Below, in pieces: positions 8,924-17,566 of a stretch of 64,000 bases of DNA. Under the pieces are notes generated by a model. The model saw nothing but the letters and a program-made list of their open reading frames with translations. It searched no databases and was not told the origin of the DNA. A program made the translations under genes and the position numbers. The stretch lies in assembly GCA_964413055.1 (NCBI GenBank), contig CAYPRB010000004.1, forward strand, positions 62,001-126,000, read 5' to 3'. Positions within the stretch are counted from its first letter, which is position 1; the number at the start of each line of letters is the position of its first letter. The DNA is from UBA3102 sp964413055. GTDB taxonomy: Bacteria > Bacillota > Desulfotomaculia > Desulfotomaculales > Pelotomaculaceae.

Positions 8924-11668
8924 ATGGCCGGGCGTTGGCATGCCTTGACAAAGCAGGAGATCTTGTTACGCTTTAAGACCGACGAAAAGAAAGGTTTAAC
9001 GGAAAAAGAGGCTGAAGACCGGGCGGCCCGGTTTGGTCCCAACGAACTGGTCCGGGCGGCCGGGGTGCGTCCGTGGCAAATCTTTACGGGACAATTCCGG
9101 GATTTTATGATTATGGTGTTGCTTGCCGCGACTTTTATTTCCGGTATTCTGGGTGAATATGCCGATGCGGTTACGATTATGATTATCGTAATGATTAACG
9201 CCGTGCTGGGGTTTATCCAGGAATACCGTGCCGAACGGTCGATCGAATCTTTGAAAGAGCTTACCGCACCGGAAGCCGTAGTGATTCGTGACGGCCGGGA
9301 GCGTAAAATCCCCGCCGGAAAACTGGTTCCCGGAGACATTGTCATGTTTGGTGAAGGGGACCGGATCCCGGCTGATTTGCGCCTGTTGCAGGCGGTTAAT
9401 GTGGAAGTTGAAGAATCGGCCCTCACCGGAGAGTCCTTGCCGGTACGCAAAGACGTTACCGCCCTACCGGACCGGGAAGTGGCCCTGGGCGATACCCGCA
9501 ATATGGCCTATCTGGGTACGGTGGTCACGAGAGGACGGGGACGCGGTTTGGTGTTAAATACCGGCATGGCGACTGAAATGGGACAAATTTGCGGGTTGAT
9601 TCAGGAGGCCGGTCAGGAAGAAACTCTTCTCCAGCGCCGCTTGTCACAAATGGGCAAGTGGCTGGTAAGTTTTTGTCTTTTTATTTGTACGGTAGTGGTA
9701 GTGGTCGGAATTATCAGGGGGGAACCGGTTTACCGGATGTTCCTGGCCGGAGTGAGCCTGGCGGTGGCAGCCATCCCGGAAGGACTGCCGGCCATCGTTA
9801 CGGTGGCCCTGGCGCTCGGGGTGCAGCGGATGATCAGGCGTAACGCAATTATACGCAAACTACCGGCGGTTGAGACCCTGGGCTGTGCTACCGTGATATG
9901 TTCGGACAAGACCGGCACGCTGACCTGTAATGAAATGACGGTACGCAAAATCATTGCCGGAAAAGACGAATTTGAAGTGACGGGTGAAGGGTATGATCCC
10001 AAGGGGGTGTTTTCCGGTACCGGAAAACGGCAGGGGGAGCAGTTTAACTTATTAATGAAAGCCGCCGCCCTGTGTAATAACGCGGTTCTGGAAAAAAGCG
10101 GCATCAGTATCAAGGGTTTTTTCCGGGGTGCTGCCGGCAGCACCCAAAACAGGGGGTGGTCAGTGCTGGGCGATCCCACTGAGGGCGCACTGCTGGTCAT
10201 GGCTGCCAAGGCGGGTTTTTGGCGGGAAAGAATAAGCCCAAGGGAGAAACGGGTGGCGGAACTGCCTTTCGACCCGGACCGCAAGCGTATGACCGTAATC
10301 TGCCGGCAGCCTTCGGGCAGGGAGATGGCTTATGTTAAAGGCGCCCCGGATGTGATCCTGGATTTATGTTCCCACATTTATCAGGACGGGAAGCTAGCAC
10401 CCCTGTCCGCCGGGGACCGGGAAGCTATACTGAAGCGGAATAATTCTCTGGCCGGGTCGGCGCTGCGGGTGTTGGCCTTTGCCTGCCGGGAACTGCCTGC
10501 GGGTACGGTGGATTTTACTTCCGATGCCGTGGAACAACGGTTGGTTTTTCTAGGTATGGCCGGGATGATTGACCCGCCCCGGCCGGCTGCCGTAAAGGCT
10601 GTAAAAACTTGTCACCGGGCGGGGATCAAAGTGGTGATGATTACGGGGGACCACCAGTCCACGGCTTGTGCCGTGGGCCGGGACATGGGCATTGTCAAAC
10701 GGGGTGATTTGATTCTCACGGGCAGTGACCTGGACCGGATGTCCGGCGCGCAGCTGCAGGAGGCAGTCAAAAAGGCTACGGTATTTGCCCGGGTATCACC
10801 GAAACACAAGCTGCAAATAGTACAGTTTTTGAAAAAAGCCGGACACGTGGTAGCCATGACCGGCGACGGGGTTAACGATGCCCCCGCGGTAAAGGAAGCG
10901 GATATAGGTATTGCCATGGGCACCACGGGTACTGATGTAACCAAGGAGTCCTCGGACATGATTTTGGCGGACGATAACTTCAGCAGCATTGTATCGGCAG
11001 TGGAAGAAGGACGGGGCATATACGACAATATAAGAAAGTTTATTCGCTATTTACTCTCCTGCAACGTAGGTGAGGTGCTGACCATGCTGCTTGCTGTTTT
11101 AGCAGGTATGCCGCTCCCGTTGATGCCGATTCAAATTCTCTGGATGAACCTGGTTACGGACGGTCTTCCCGCCATGGCATTGGGAGTGGACCCTTACGAC
11201 CGCGATATCATGATGAGGCGGCCCCGCAACCCCGGGGAAAGTATTTTTGCACACGGCCTGGCCTGGCGGATTATTTCCAGCGGGACGGTTTTCGGGCTGG
11301 GTACCTTATTGGTATTTCTAATCGGGTTGCATCTGGAAGACGTGGTTCTTGCCCGCACCATGGCATTTAACACCCTGGTGTTCTGCCAGCTTTTTTATGT
11401 CTTTACCTGCCGTTCGGAATACCATACTATTATAGAAACCGGAATTATAAATAATCTCTACCTGGTGGGGGCAGTGGTTATGTCGGCTGGCCTACAGCTA
11501 GCGGTCTGCTACGTTCCTTTTTTACAACCAATTTTTAAAACGGTTTCTTTGAATTGGCTTCATTGGAGCATTATTCTGGTGGTAGCTGCGGCTCCTATCG
11601 TGGTTAGCACCTTGTACCGCCATCTGACCTGGGAAATGAGAAAAAAAGTGATGTACCTCAGAGTCTAG
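8924..11668 (+). CDS. SERCA-like P-type calcium-translocating ATPase
   Basis: This is a type IIA P-type ATPase of 914 aa, expected to export Ca2+ across the cytoplasmic membrane. The phosphorylated aspartate is Asp328 in SDKTGTLT; the actuator motif LTGES, the nucleotide-domain KGAPD and the hinge GDGVNDAP are all present. Ion-site motifs follow SERCA closely: VAAIPEGLPA in M4, NVGEV in M5 and NLVTDGLPA in M6. These include the residue types that form both SERCA calcium sites. The N-terminal cation ATPase domain and the C-terminal membrane segments are complete. Mn2+ transport is an alternative, but the motif match favours calcium. Confidence 0.93.
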   Translation: MAGRWHALTKQEILLRFKTDEKKGLTEKEAEDRAARFGPNELVRAAGVRPWQIFTGQFRDFMIMVLLAATFISGILGEYADAVTIMIIVMINAVLGFIQEYRAERSIESLKELTAPEAVVIRDGRERKIPAGKLVPGDIVMFGEGDRIPADLRLLQAVNVEVEESALTGESLPVRKDVTALPDREVALGDTRNMAYLGTVVTRGRGRGLVLNTGMATEMGQICGLIQEAGQEETLLQRRLSQMGKWLVSFCLFICTVVVVVGIIRGEPVYRMFLAGVSLAVAAIPEGLPAIVTVALALGVQRMIRRNAIIRKLPAVETLGCATVICSDKTGTLTCNEMTVRKIIAGKDEFEVTGEGYDPKGVFSGTGKRQGEQFNLLMKAAALCNNAVLEKSGISIKGFFRGAAGSTQNRGWSVLGDPTEGALLVMAAKAGFWRERISPREKRVAELPFDPDRKRMTVICRQPSGREMAYVKGAPDVILDLCSHIYQDGKLAPLSAGDREAILKRNNSLAGSALRVLAFACRELPAGTVDFTSDAVEQRLVFLGMAGMIDPPRPAAVKAVKTCHRAGIKVVMITGDHQSTACAVGRDMGIVKRGDLILTGSDLDRMSGAQLQEAVKKATVFARVSPKHKLQIVQFLKKAGHVVAMTGDGVNDAPAVKEADIGIAMGTTGTDVTKESSDMILADDNFSSIVSAVEEGRGIYDNIRKFIRYLLSCNVGEVLTMLLAVLAGMPLPLMPIQILWMNLVTDGLPAMALGVDPYDRDIMMRRPRNPGESIFAHGLAWRIISSGTVFGLGTLLVFLIGLHLEDVVLARTMAFNTLVFCQLFYVFTCRSEYHTIIETGIINNLYLVGAVVMSAGLQLAVCYVPFLQPIFKTVSLNWLHWSIILVVAAAPIVVSTLYRHLTWEMRKKVMYLRV

Positions 11669-11713
11669 TTGAGGTAAAATAAAGCTTGTAAAAGTTTTCA
11701 GGGGGTAATAAGC

Positions 11714-12550
11714 TTGCAATTTAACAAAGTTCAGGGGCTTGGTAACGATTTCATACTGGTAAACGACCTTAACCGTAGATTAAACCCGAATCGATTTTCC
11801 GCGCTGGCCGTTAAAATTTGTCACCGGCATTTCGGAGTTGGTGCCGACGGCCTGGTACTGCTTCTACCCTCGGATAAGGCGGATGTCCGGATGCGCATAT
11901 TTAATTCCGACGGCAGTGAGGCCGAGATGTGCGGTAACGCGATCCGCTGTGTTGCTAAATACCTGTATGAACACGGTCTGGTAGAACAAGAAAAAATCAG
12001 GGTGGAAACCCTTGCCGGGACGATCACTCCCGGGATCATTGCCGAAAACGGTGTGGTTAAGCTGGTGCGGGTGGATATGGGGGAACCCTGGTTGCAGCGC
12101 GGGCAAATTCCCATGCTGGGTCCGCCGGGAAAGGTGCTGGATGAACTATTGACGGTGGACGGTGCTGATTATCGGGTGACCGCCGTTTCCATGGGCAATC
12201 CCCACTGTGTGATCTTTGTTCCGGAGGTTGACCGGGTTCTGCTGCAGCAGGCAGGTCCGCGTATTGAAAATCACCCCGTCTTTCCCCGTAAGACCAACGT
12301 CGAGTTTGTTCAGATTTTAAACCGGGATGAAATAAAAATGAAAGTCTGGGAAAGGGGCGCCGGTGAAACCATGGCCTGCGGCACGGGGGCCTGTGCCGCG
12401 GCGGTGGCCTGTATTTTGAACGGTTATACCGGGAGCAAGGTGACGGTGCGGCTTGCAGCCGGCAACCTGCTTATCGAATGGGCCGGTGATAACCGCGTAT
12501 ATATGACCGGTCCGGCCGATGAGGTTTTTTCCGGCACATATCCGGATTAA
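11714..12550 (+). CDS. dapF: diaminopimelate epimerase
   Basis: DapF converts LL-diaminopimelate to the meso form for lysine and peptidoglycan synthesis, without a cofactor, using two cysteines. It is 278 aa, a normal length. The catalytic pair is visible as Cys73 in EMCGNAIRC and Cys222 in MACGTGACAA; GADGLVLL is also conserved. The start is a TTG at 11714 behind GGGGGT. It is followed after 134 bp by dapL, whose product is its substrate, although a promoter-like sequence lies between them. Confidence 0.96.
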   Translation: MQFNKVQGLGNDFILVNDLNRRLNPNRFSALAVKICHRHFGVGADGLVLLLPSDKADVRMRIFNSDGSEAEMCGNAIRCVAKYLYEHGLVEQEKIRVETLAGTITPGIIAENGVVKLVRVDMGEPWLQRGQIPMLGPPGKVLDELLTVDGADYRVTAVSMGNPHCVIFVPEVDRVLLQQAGPRIENHPVFPRKTNVEFVQILNRDEIKMKVWERGAGETMACGTGACAAAVACILNGYTGSKVTVRLAAGNLLIEWAGDNRVYMTGPADEVFSGTYPD

Positions 12551-12590
12551 TAGTGGGCGGTTATAATTTTGTATACTTAACCAAATATTA

Positions 12591-12618
12591 TTGCAAGTTT
12601 TTAAAGCAGTGGTAAAAT
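12591..12618 (+). promoter_or_regulatory. candidate sigma-A promoter of dapL
   Basis: TTGCAA (12591-12596) and TAAAAT (12613-12618) are separated by 16 bases in an AT-rich gap between dapF and dapL. Confidence 0.45.
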
Positions 12619-12684
12619 GTATAAGATAGAGATGAATTAAGATAATTTATAATCTAAACAAATCAAGGAAAGGGGAAAAAGACG

Positions 12685-13863
12685 TTGAAGTTTCTTGAGG
12701 CCAGGCGTATCCGCAATCTGCCGCCGTACCTTTTTGCCAGAATCGAGCGTTTAATTGCCGAGAAAAGGAAAGCCGGGGTTGATGTGATCAGCCTGGGTAT
12801 CGGAGACCCGGACGGGCCGACGCCGGACCATGTGATCGCAGAGTTGATTAAGGAAGCAAAAAATTCCGTCAACCACCAGTATCCTTCATCTGTGGGCCTG
12901 CTAAGCTACCGCCGGGCAGTGACTTACTGGTACGGGAAACGGTTTGGAGTTGAACTCGACCCGGAAACCGAAGTGGTTTCCCTGTTGGGTTCCAAAGAAG
13001 GTATTGCTCATATTTCGTGGTGTTATCTCGACCCGGGGGACACCTTTTTGGTTCCCGACCCGGGTTATCCTGTTTATTCGGGCGGGGGGATTCTGGCCGG
13101 CGCGATGCCCTACTACGTTCCGGTTTATGAACAAAACGGGTACCTGCCCGATTTTGGTGCCATTCCCCCGGACGTAGCCGGGCGGGCTAAAATGATGTTT
13201 TTGAATTATCCCAACAATCCCACGGGTGCGGTGGCCGGAGCCGAATTTTACCGCCGGGCGGTTGATTTCGCCCGCGAGTATAAAATTCTCATTTGTCATG
13301 ATGCCGCCTATTCCGATGTTGCTTACGACGGATATAAGCCGTCCAGTTTTTTGCAGTTTCCGGGGGCAAAGGAAGTCGGGATTGAATTTCATTCTGTTTC
13401 AAAAACTTATAATATGACCGGCTGGCGGGTAGGTTGGGCCGCCGGCAAACCGGAGGTTGTGGAAGCACTGGGACGCTTCAAGTCGAATATTGATTCGGGA
13501 GTTTTTCAGGCGGTTCAGCATGCCGCGGCCGCCGGTCTGACCGGTCCCCAGGATGTGGTTGAAAAACAGAACAAAATATATCAGGAACGCCGGGACATCC
13601 TGATTGACGGTATGAACCGGTTGGGTTGGAACCTGCAAAAGCCCAAAGCGACGTTTTACGTTTGGGCTCCGGTACCCCGGGGGTATACTTCGGAATCCTT
13701 TGCCGAAATGGTTTTGGACAAGGCCGGGGTGGTAATTACCCCCGGTACGGGTTACGGGCAGAACGGGGCAGGCTATTTCCGCATGGCCCTGACCGTTTCC
13801 AAGGAACGGATCCGGGAAGCGGTCCAAAGAATCGGCGACAGTATCGGTAAAGTCGAAATTTAA
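12685..13863 (+). CDS. dapL: LL-diaminopimelate aminotransferase
   Basis: This PLP enzyme makes LL-diaminopimelate directly from tetrahydrodipicolinate and glutamate, bypassing the DapD/DapC/DapE acyl route. It is 392 aa with a TTG start at 12685 and GAAAGGGG upstream. The fold type I motifs are clear: the PLP lysine is Lys240 in SVSKTYNMTGW, and NYPNNPTGA carries the conserved cofactor-site asparagine. The N-terminus (RIRNLPPYLFARIERL) and GIGDPDGPTP match the bacterial/archaeal DapL2-type subgroup as I recall it. Proximity to dapF supports the role. Confidence 0.88.
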   Translation: MKFLEARRIRNLPPYLFARIERLIAEKRKAGVDVISLGIGDPDGPTPDHVIAELIKEAKNSVNHQYPSSVGLLSYRRAVTYWYGKRFGVELDPETEVVSLLGSKEGIAHISWCYLDPGDTFLVPDPGYPVYSGGGILAGAMPYYVPVYEQNGYLPDFGAIPPDVAGRAKMMFLNYPNNPTGAVAGAEFYRRAVDFAREYKILICHDAAYSDVAYDGYKPSSFLQFPGAKEVGIEFHSVSKTYNMTGWRVGWAAGKPEVVEALGRFKSNIDSGVFQAVQHAAAAGLTGPQDVVEKQNKIYQERRDILIDGMNRLGWNLQKPKATFYVWAPVPRGYTSESFAEMVLDKAGVVITPGTGYGQNGAGYFRMALTVSKERIREAVQRIGDSIGKVEI

Positions 13864-14041
13864 ACCCGTTTTCTTATCTCAGTTACCAAGGTGGGGGCAA
13901 AACTAAATTTTTGAGTAGAATTTATTTTTGCCGGTCCAGATAACCTTATATACGCGACAGTAATTTTTGAAAGCCGGTGGCGTGCCCTGAAAATTAATTT
14001 AGGAGTTGCGCACGTCCCTCCGGTAAAAAGGAGGTAATTTA

Positions 14042-15235
14042 GTGAAATTAACTGACCGGGCGTTGAATATAAGTCCCTCCCCTACCCTGGCTATCAACGC
14101 TATGGCTAAAGAAATGAAAAAGAAGGGGTTTAAGGTAGTTAATTTCGGAGCCGGGGAACCTGATTTCGATACCCCGGAAGTGATTAATAATGAAGCCATA
14201 TCCGCGATCCGGGGCGGTATGACCAAATATACCGCAGTAGCGGGGACTCCGGAGCTTAGAGAAGCAATTTGTCGTAAATTCGAACAGGATCAGGGCATCA
14301 GGTATCAACCCGGCCAGATTGTTGTTTCATCCGGAGCGAAGCATTCCATTTATAATGCCGTTCAGGTACTGGTCCAGGCGGGAGATGAAGTGATCCTGCC
14401 GGCGCCTTATTGGGTCAGTTATCTGGAGCAAATCAAGCTGGCCGGAGCCGAGGCGCGCATTGTGGCAACCAGCGAAGAAAAAGGATTCAAATTAACCCCC
14501 GGCCTGTTGGAAGCAGTTGTGACACCGCGCACCAGGCTTTTGATCCTTAACAGCCCCAGCAATCCCACGGGTGCCGTGTACAGCAAACAGGAACTTGAAT
14601 CGTTGGCGGAAGTGATTTTAAAACATGATGAGCTCATGGTCATTTCCGATGAAATATATGAAAAATTGATCTATGACGGACTCGAACATGTCAGTATCGC
14701 CTCTTTGTCGGATGAGATAAAGGAGCGTACGGTAATTATAAACGGAGTTTCCAAGGCTTATGCCATGACCGGATGGCGGATTGGCTATGCCGCGGCTGTT
14801 GAACCGGTGGCTAAAGCTATGGTGGACTTGCAAAGTCATTCTACCTCCAACGCCGTCTCTATTGCACAGGAAGCCGCCAGAGCCGCTTTAAATTGTGCTT
14901 CGGAAGCGGTCGGGCAAATGGTGGTTGAATTTGCCCGGAGGAGGAACTATATGCTGGAGAGGCTGCAGGCTATTCCCGGTATATCCTGTACCCGTCCTGG
15001 TGGAGCGTTTTACCTTTTTCCCAACGTGCAGTATTTTTTCGGGAAGTCATACCAGGGAAAAAAAATCAACCGGGCATCAGATCTGGCGGTAATCTTATTG
15101 CAGGATAAAAAGGTGGCGGTGGTTCCTGGCGTTGCTTTTGGTAGTGACGATTATATCCGCCTGTCCTATGCGTGTGCCATGGAAAATATCCAAGAAGGTA
15201 TGGACTGCCTCACCGGTTTTTTGACGTCTTTATAG
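14042..15235 (+). CDS. aspC: class I aminotransferase, aspartate aminotransferase type
   Basis: This PLP-dependent aminotransferase probably interconverts aspartate and oxaloacetate with 2-oxoglutarate and glutamate, in the AspAT I-beta subgroup common in Firmicutes. It is 397 aa. The PLP lysine is Lys238 in NGVSKAYAMTGWRIGY, and NSPSNPTGAV and FGAGEPDF are conserved. The start is GTG 14042 behind AAAAGGAGGT. It follows dapL in the same direction after 178 bp, and a terminator follows. Specificity for aspartate is inferred from the family; other 2-oxo acids are possible. Confidence 0.88.
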   Translation: MKLTDRALNISPSPTLAINAMAKEMKKKGFKVVNFGAGEPDFDTPEVINNEAISAIRGGMTKYTAVAGTPELREAICRKFEQDQGIRYQPGQIVVSSGAKHSIYNAVQVLVQAGDEVILPAPYWVSYLEQIKLAGAEARIVATSEEKGFKLTPGLLEAVVTPRTRLLILNSPSNPTGAVYSKQELESLAEVILKHDELMVISDEIYEKLIYDGLEHVSIASLSDEIKERTVIINGVSKAYAMTGWRIGYAAAVEPVAKAMVDLQSHSTSNAVSIAQEAARAALNCASEAVGQMVVEFARRRNYMLERLQAIPGISCTRPGGAFYLFPNVQYFFGKSYQGKKINRASDLAVILLQDKKVAVVPGVAFGSDDYIRLSYACAMENIQEGMDCLTGFLTSL

Positions 15236-15257
15236 GATCTGAATGGGTCCGCTGATT

Positions 15258-15295
15258 AAGCGCAGGATAGAATCGATTCACTGCGCTTTTTATTG
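15258..15295 (+). terminator. terminator after aspC
   Basis: AAGCGCAG and CTGCGCTT pair round a loop that contains its own small palindrome (GAATCGATTC), followed by TTTTTATTG. It separates aspC from yicC. Confidence 0.8.
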
Positions 15296-15457
15296 TTTTG
15301 TAAAAGTTGTTTTAAAGGGCGAAATGGTTCCTGTTTTTTAAAAATAAGTGATTAATTTTGCCCTGTAAAGGATTTTCTTTTCCCCGGGGAGAAAAAATAA
15401 CCTGGGGTGAACTTTAATTCTTGTAATTATTGTAGATTTTAATGGTGGTGAGGATGT

Positions 15458-16336
15458 TTGCTGAAAAGTATGACCGGGTACGGCAGGGGAGAGGCCGTAA
15501 TGCCGGGAAGAAATTTTTTGATGGAACTTAAATCGGTAAACCACCGTTACTGCGAAGTGTTTTTACGCATGCCGCGTTACCTGTCCCCGTTGGAAGACCG
15601 GATCAGGCGCCTAATACAATCGCGCATCGCCAGGGGAAGGGTGGATGGATTCTTAACGGTGGAAGCTTGCGGGGCAAAAAATACGCTAGTAAAAGTTGAC
15701 AAATGCCTTGCTGAAGCGTATTATAAGTCAATAAAAGAATTACAGGAAACACTTGAGGTTGAGGGTAAGATTAAGTTAAAACACCTGATTAACCTGCCGG
15801 ATGTGCTTACCGTGGAGGAACCGGTTGAGAATGTTGAGGAAATGTGGCCGGCAGTAAAAGTAGCGGTGGAGAATGCCCTGGACAATTTGGTGCAGATGAG
15901 AAGGTTAGAGGGGGAGCGGCTGTCTGAAGATCTTTTAAAAAAAGTTGAGCGGGTGGCGCAGTTAAATGAGCAGATAAAAAAACGGGCACCTTTAATGGTG
16001 GAGAATTACAAGGATAAACTGGCGTGTCGTTTAAAAGAATTCCTCGAAGAGGGGATTTTAGAGAATGAACGCATTGCGGCAGAGGCGGCGTTTTTTGCTG
16101 AACGTTCTGCTATCGATGAGGAAACGGTCCGGCTGGAAAGCCACCTGAACCAGGTAAATGATTGTCTCGGGGCGGATAAGCCCGCAGGCAGAAAGCTGGA
16201 GTTTATTATCCAGGAGATGAACCGGGAAATAAATACGGTTGCTTCCAAAGCCGGTGATTTGGAAATCAGTCGCTGGGTGATAGAGATTAAGAGTGAATTG
16301 GAAAAAATAAGGGAACAGGCACAAAATATAGAATAA
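15458..16336 (+). CDS. yicC: YicC/YloC family endoribonuclease
   Basis: This is a YicC-family protein (YloC in Bacillus) of 292 aa, recently described as an endoribonuclease family involved in RNA turnover. The hallmark N-terminus SMTGYGRGE and the KSVNHRYCE motif are present, as is the C-terminal EMNREINTVASKA stretch. The start is TTG 15458 with GGTGAGG upstream. It opens the conserved Firmicute run yicC-remA-gmk-rpoZ-coaBC-priA. Confidence 0.92.
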   Translation: MLKSMTGYGRGEAVMPGRNFLMELKSVNHRYCEVFLRMPRYLSPLEDRIRRLIQSRIARGRVDGFLTVEACGAKNTLVKVDKCLAEAYYKSIKELQETLEVEGKIKLKHLINLPDVLTVEEPVENVEEMWPAVKVAVENALDNLVQMRRLEGERLSEDLLKKVERVAQLNEQIKKRAPLMVENYKDKLACRLKEFLEEGILENERIAAEAAFFAERSAIDEETVRLESHLNQVNDCLGADKPAGRKLEFIIQEMNREINTVASKAGDLEISRWVIEIKSELEKIREQAQNIE

Positions 16337-16368
16337 ACGGGAGAACCGTTGATGAAAGGGGAAGCAGA

Positions 16369-16644
16369 ATGGAGATAAAATTGATAAATATTGGTTTTGG
16401 AAACATTGTATCGGCCAACCGGATCATCGCTATTGTAAGTCCGGAGTCTGCCCCCATAAAAAGGGTAATTACCGAAGCCCGCGACCGGGGTATGTTGGTT
16501 GACGCTACCTATGGACGGCGTACCAGGGCGGTGATCATTACGGACAGCGACCACGTAATCTTATCCGCCGTGCAGCCGGAAACCGTGGCGCAGCGCCTTT
16601 TGACCAAAGAGGCCTCGTCTAAGGCCGAGGAATCCTCGAATTAA
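16369..16644 (+). CDS. remA: RemA-like DUF370 DNA-binding regulator
   Basis: This is a small (91 aa) DUF370 protein. In Bacillus, RemA is a DNA-binding activator of biofilm matrix and osmoprotection genes. The N-terminus KLINIGFGNIVSANRIIAIV is nearly invariant in the family, as is GRRTRAVIITDSDHVILSA. It lies between yicC and gmk, as in many Firmicutes. Its targets here are unknown. A proVWX osmoprotectant operon lies about 10 kb away, but no link is shown. Confidence 0.92.
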   Translation: MEIKLINIGFGNIVSANRIIAIVSPESAPIKRVITEARDRGMLVDATYGRRTRAVIITDSDHVILSAVQPETVAQRLLTKEASSKAEESSN

Positions 16645-16661
16645 AACGGGGTTGGCGGGTC

Positions 16662-17264
16662 GTGGAGAAAGGAATTTTACTGGTTATTTCCGGACCGTCG
16701 GGGGTGGGAAAAGGAACCATCTGCCGGGCTGTCAGGCAGAGTGCTCCCTCGTTGCGGCTGTCTGTTTCCGCTACTACCAGGTTGCCCAGGAAGGGTGAGG
16801 TAGACGGAAAAGATTATTTTTTTTTAAAAGAAAAAGAATTCCGGGAGATGATCGCCAACGGTCAGTTTCTGGAATGGGCCGAGGTTTACGGTAATTATTA
16901 CGGGACTCCGGTTGATTATGTGCGGCAAGAATTAGAACAGGGTAGAGATATTATTCTGGAAATAGATATTCAGGGTGCGCTTCAGGTAAAAAGAATATTT
17001 CCTGAGGCGGTACTGATTTTCATTGCCCCGCCGTCTAAAAACGAGTTAATAACGCGCCTGTCCGCGCGGGGTACGGATTCGGCCGGAGAAGTGCAAAAAC
17101 GAATCAATTGTACGGTTGCGGAGCTCAAACTGGCAGACCGTTATGATTATTTTATTGTAAATGATGACCTGGACCGGGCCTTGAATAAGGTGCAGGCGAT
17201 AATTACGGCGGAGAAATTACGGCCCCGGTTTTTCGATGCTTATTATACCCGGTTCGAATGTTGA
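16662..17264 (+). CDS. gmk: guanylate kinase
   Basis: Guanylate kinase phosphorylates GMP to GDP. It is 200 aa. The P-loop GPSGVGKGT is at residues 11-19, and the GMP-binding segment includes STTRLPRKGEVDGKDYFF. The start is a GTG at 16662, 15 bp after remA ends. The context (remA upstream, rpoZ downstream) is the usual one. Confidence 0.96.
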   Translation: MEKGILLVISGPSGVGKGTICRAVRQSAPSLRLSVSATTRLPRKGEVDGKDYFFLKEKEFREMIANGQFLEWAEVYGNYYGTPVDYVRQELEQGRDIILEIDIQGALQVKRIFPEAVLIFIAPPSKNELITRLSARGTDSAGEVQKRINCTVAELKLADRYDYFIVNDDLDRALNKVQAIITAEKLRPRFFDAYYTRFEC

Positions 17265-17292
17265 TTAAATTCCATAGGGAAGTGAGGAAGGT

Positions 17293-17505
17293 ATGAATAA
17301 TCTGCCGACGCTCGATGAGCTGATGGAGAAAGTTGACAGCCGGTACACCCTCGTAGTAGTGGCTGCCAAACGGGCCAGGGTGTTGACTGAAAGCGGTGCG
17401 GGAACGGATGACGGTCAGGTCGCCGGTAAGCCGGTGAGTGCTGCCCTGGTGGATATTATTCAGGATAGGGTGAAATACAAGAGAACCAGAAGCGGTATTA
17501 AATAA
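17293..17505 (+). CDS. rpoZ: RNA polymerase omega subunit
   Basis: This is the 70-aa omega subunit, which aids assembly and stability of RNA polymerase. It begins MNNLPTLDELMEKVDSRYTL and contains the VVVAAKRAR helix typical of the family. It sits between gmk and coaBC, as in most Firmicutes. Confidence 0.93.
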   Translation: MNNLPTLDELMEKVDSRYTLVVVAAKRARVLTESGAGTDDGQVAGKPVSAALVDIIQDRVKYKRTRSGIK

Positions 17506-17528
17506 GCCATTAATTTATCAAATTAAAG

Positions 17529-17555
17529 AGACTGTCGTAAAGACAGTCTTTTATT
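17529..17555 (+). terminator. hairpin with T-run between rpoZ and coaBC
   Basis: AGACTGTC and GACAGTCT form a perfect 8-bp stem with a 5-base loop, followed by TTTATT. It ends just before the coaBC ribosome site, so it may only partly terminate or act as an RNA-processing hairpin. Confidence 0.7.
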
Positions 17556-17566
17556 AGGAGGAGCCC

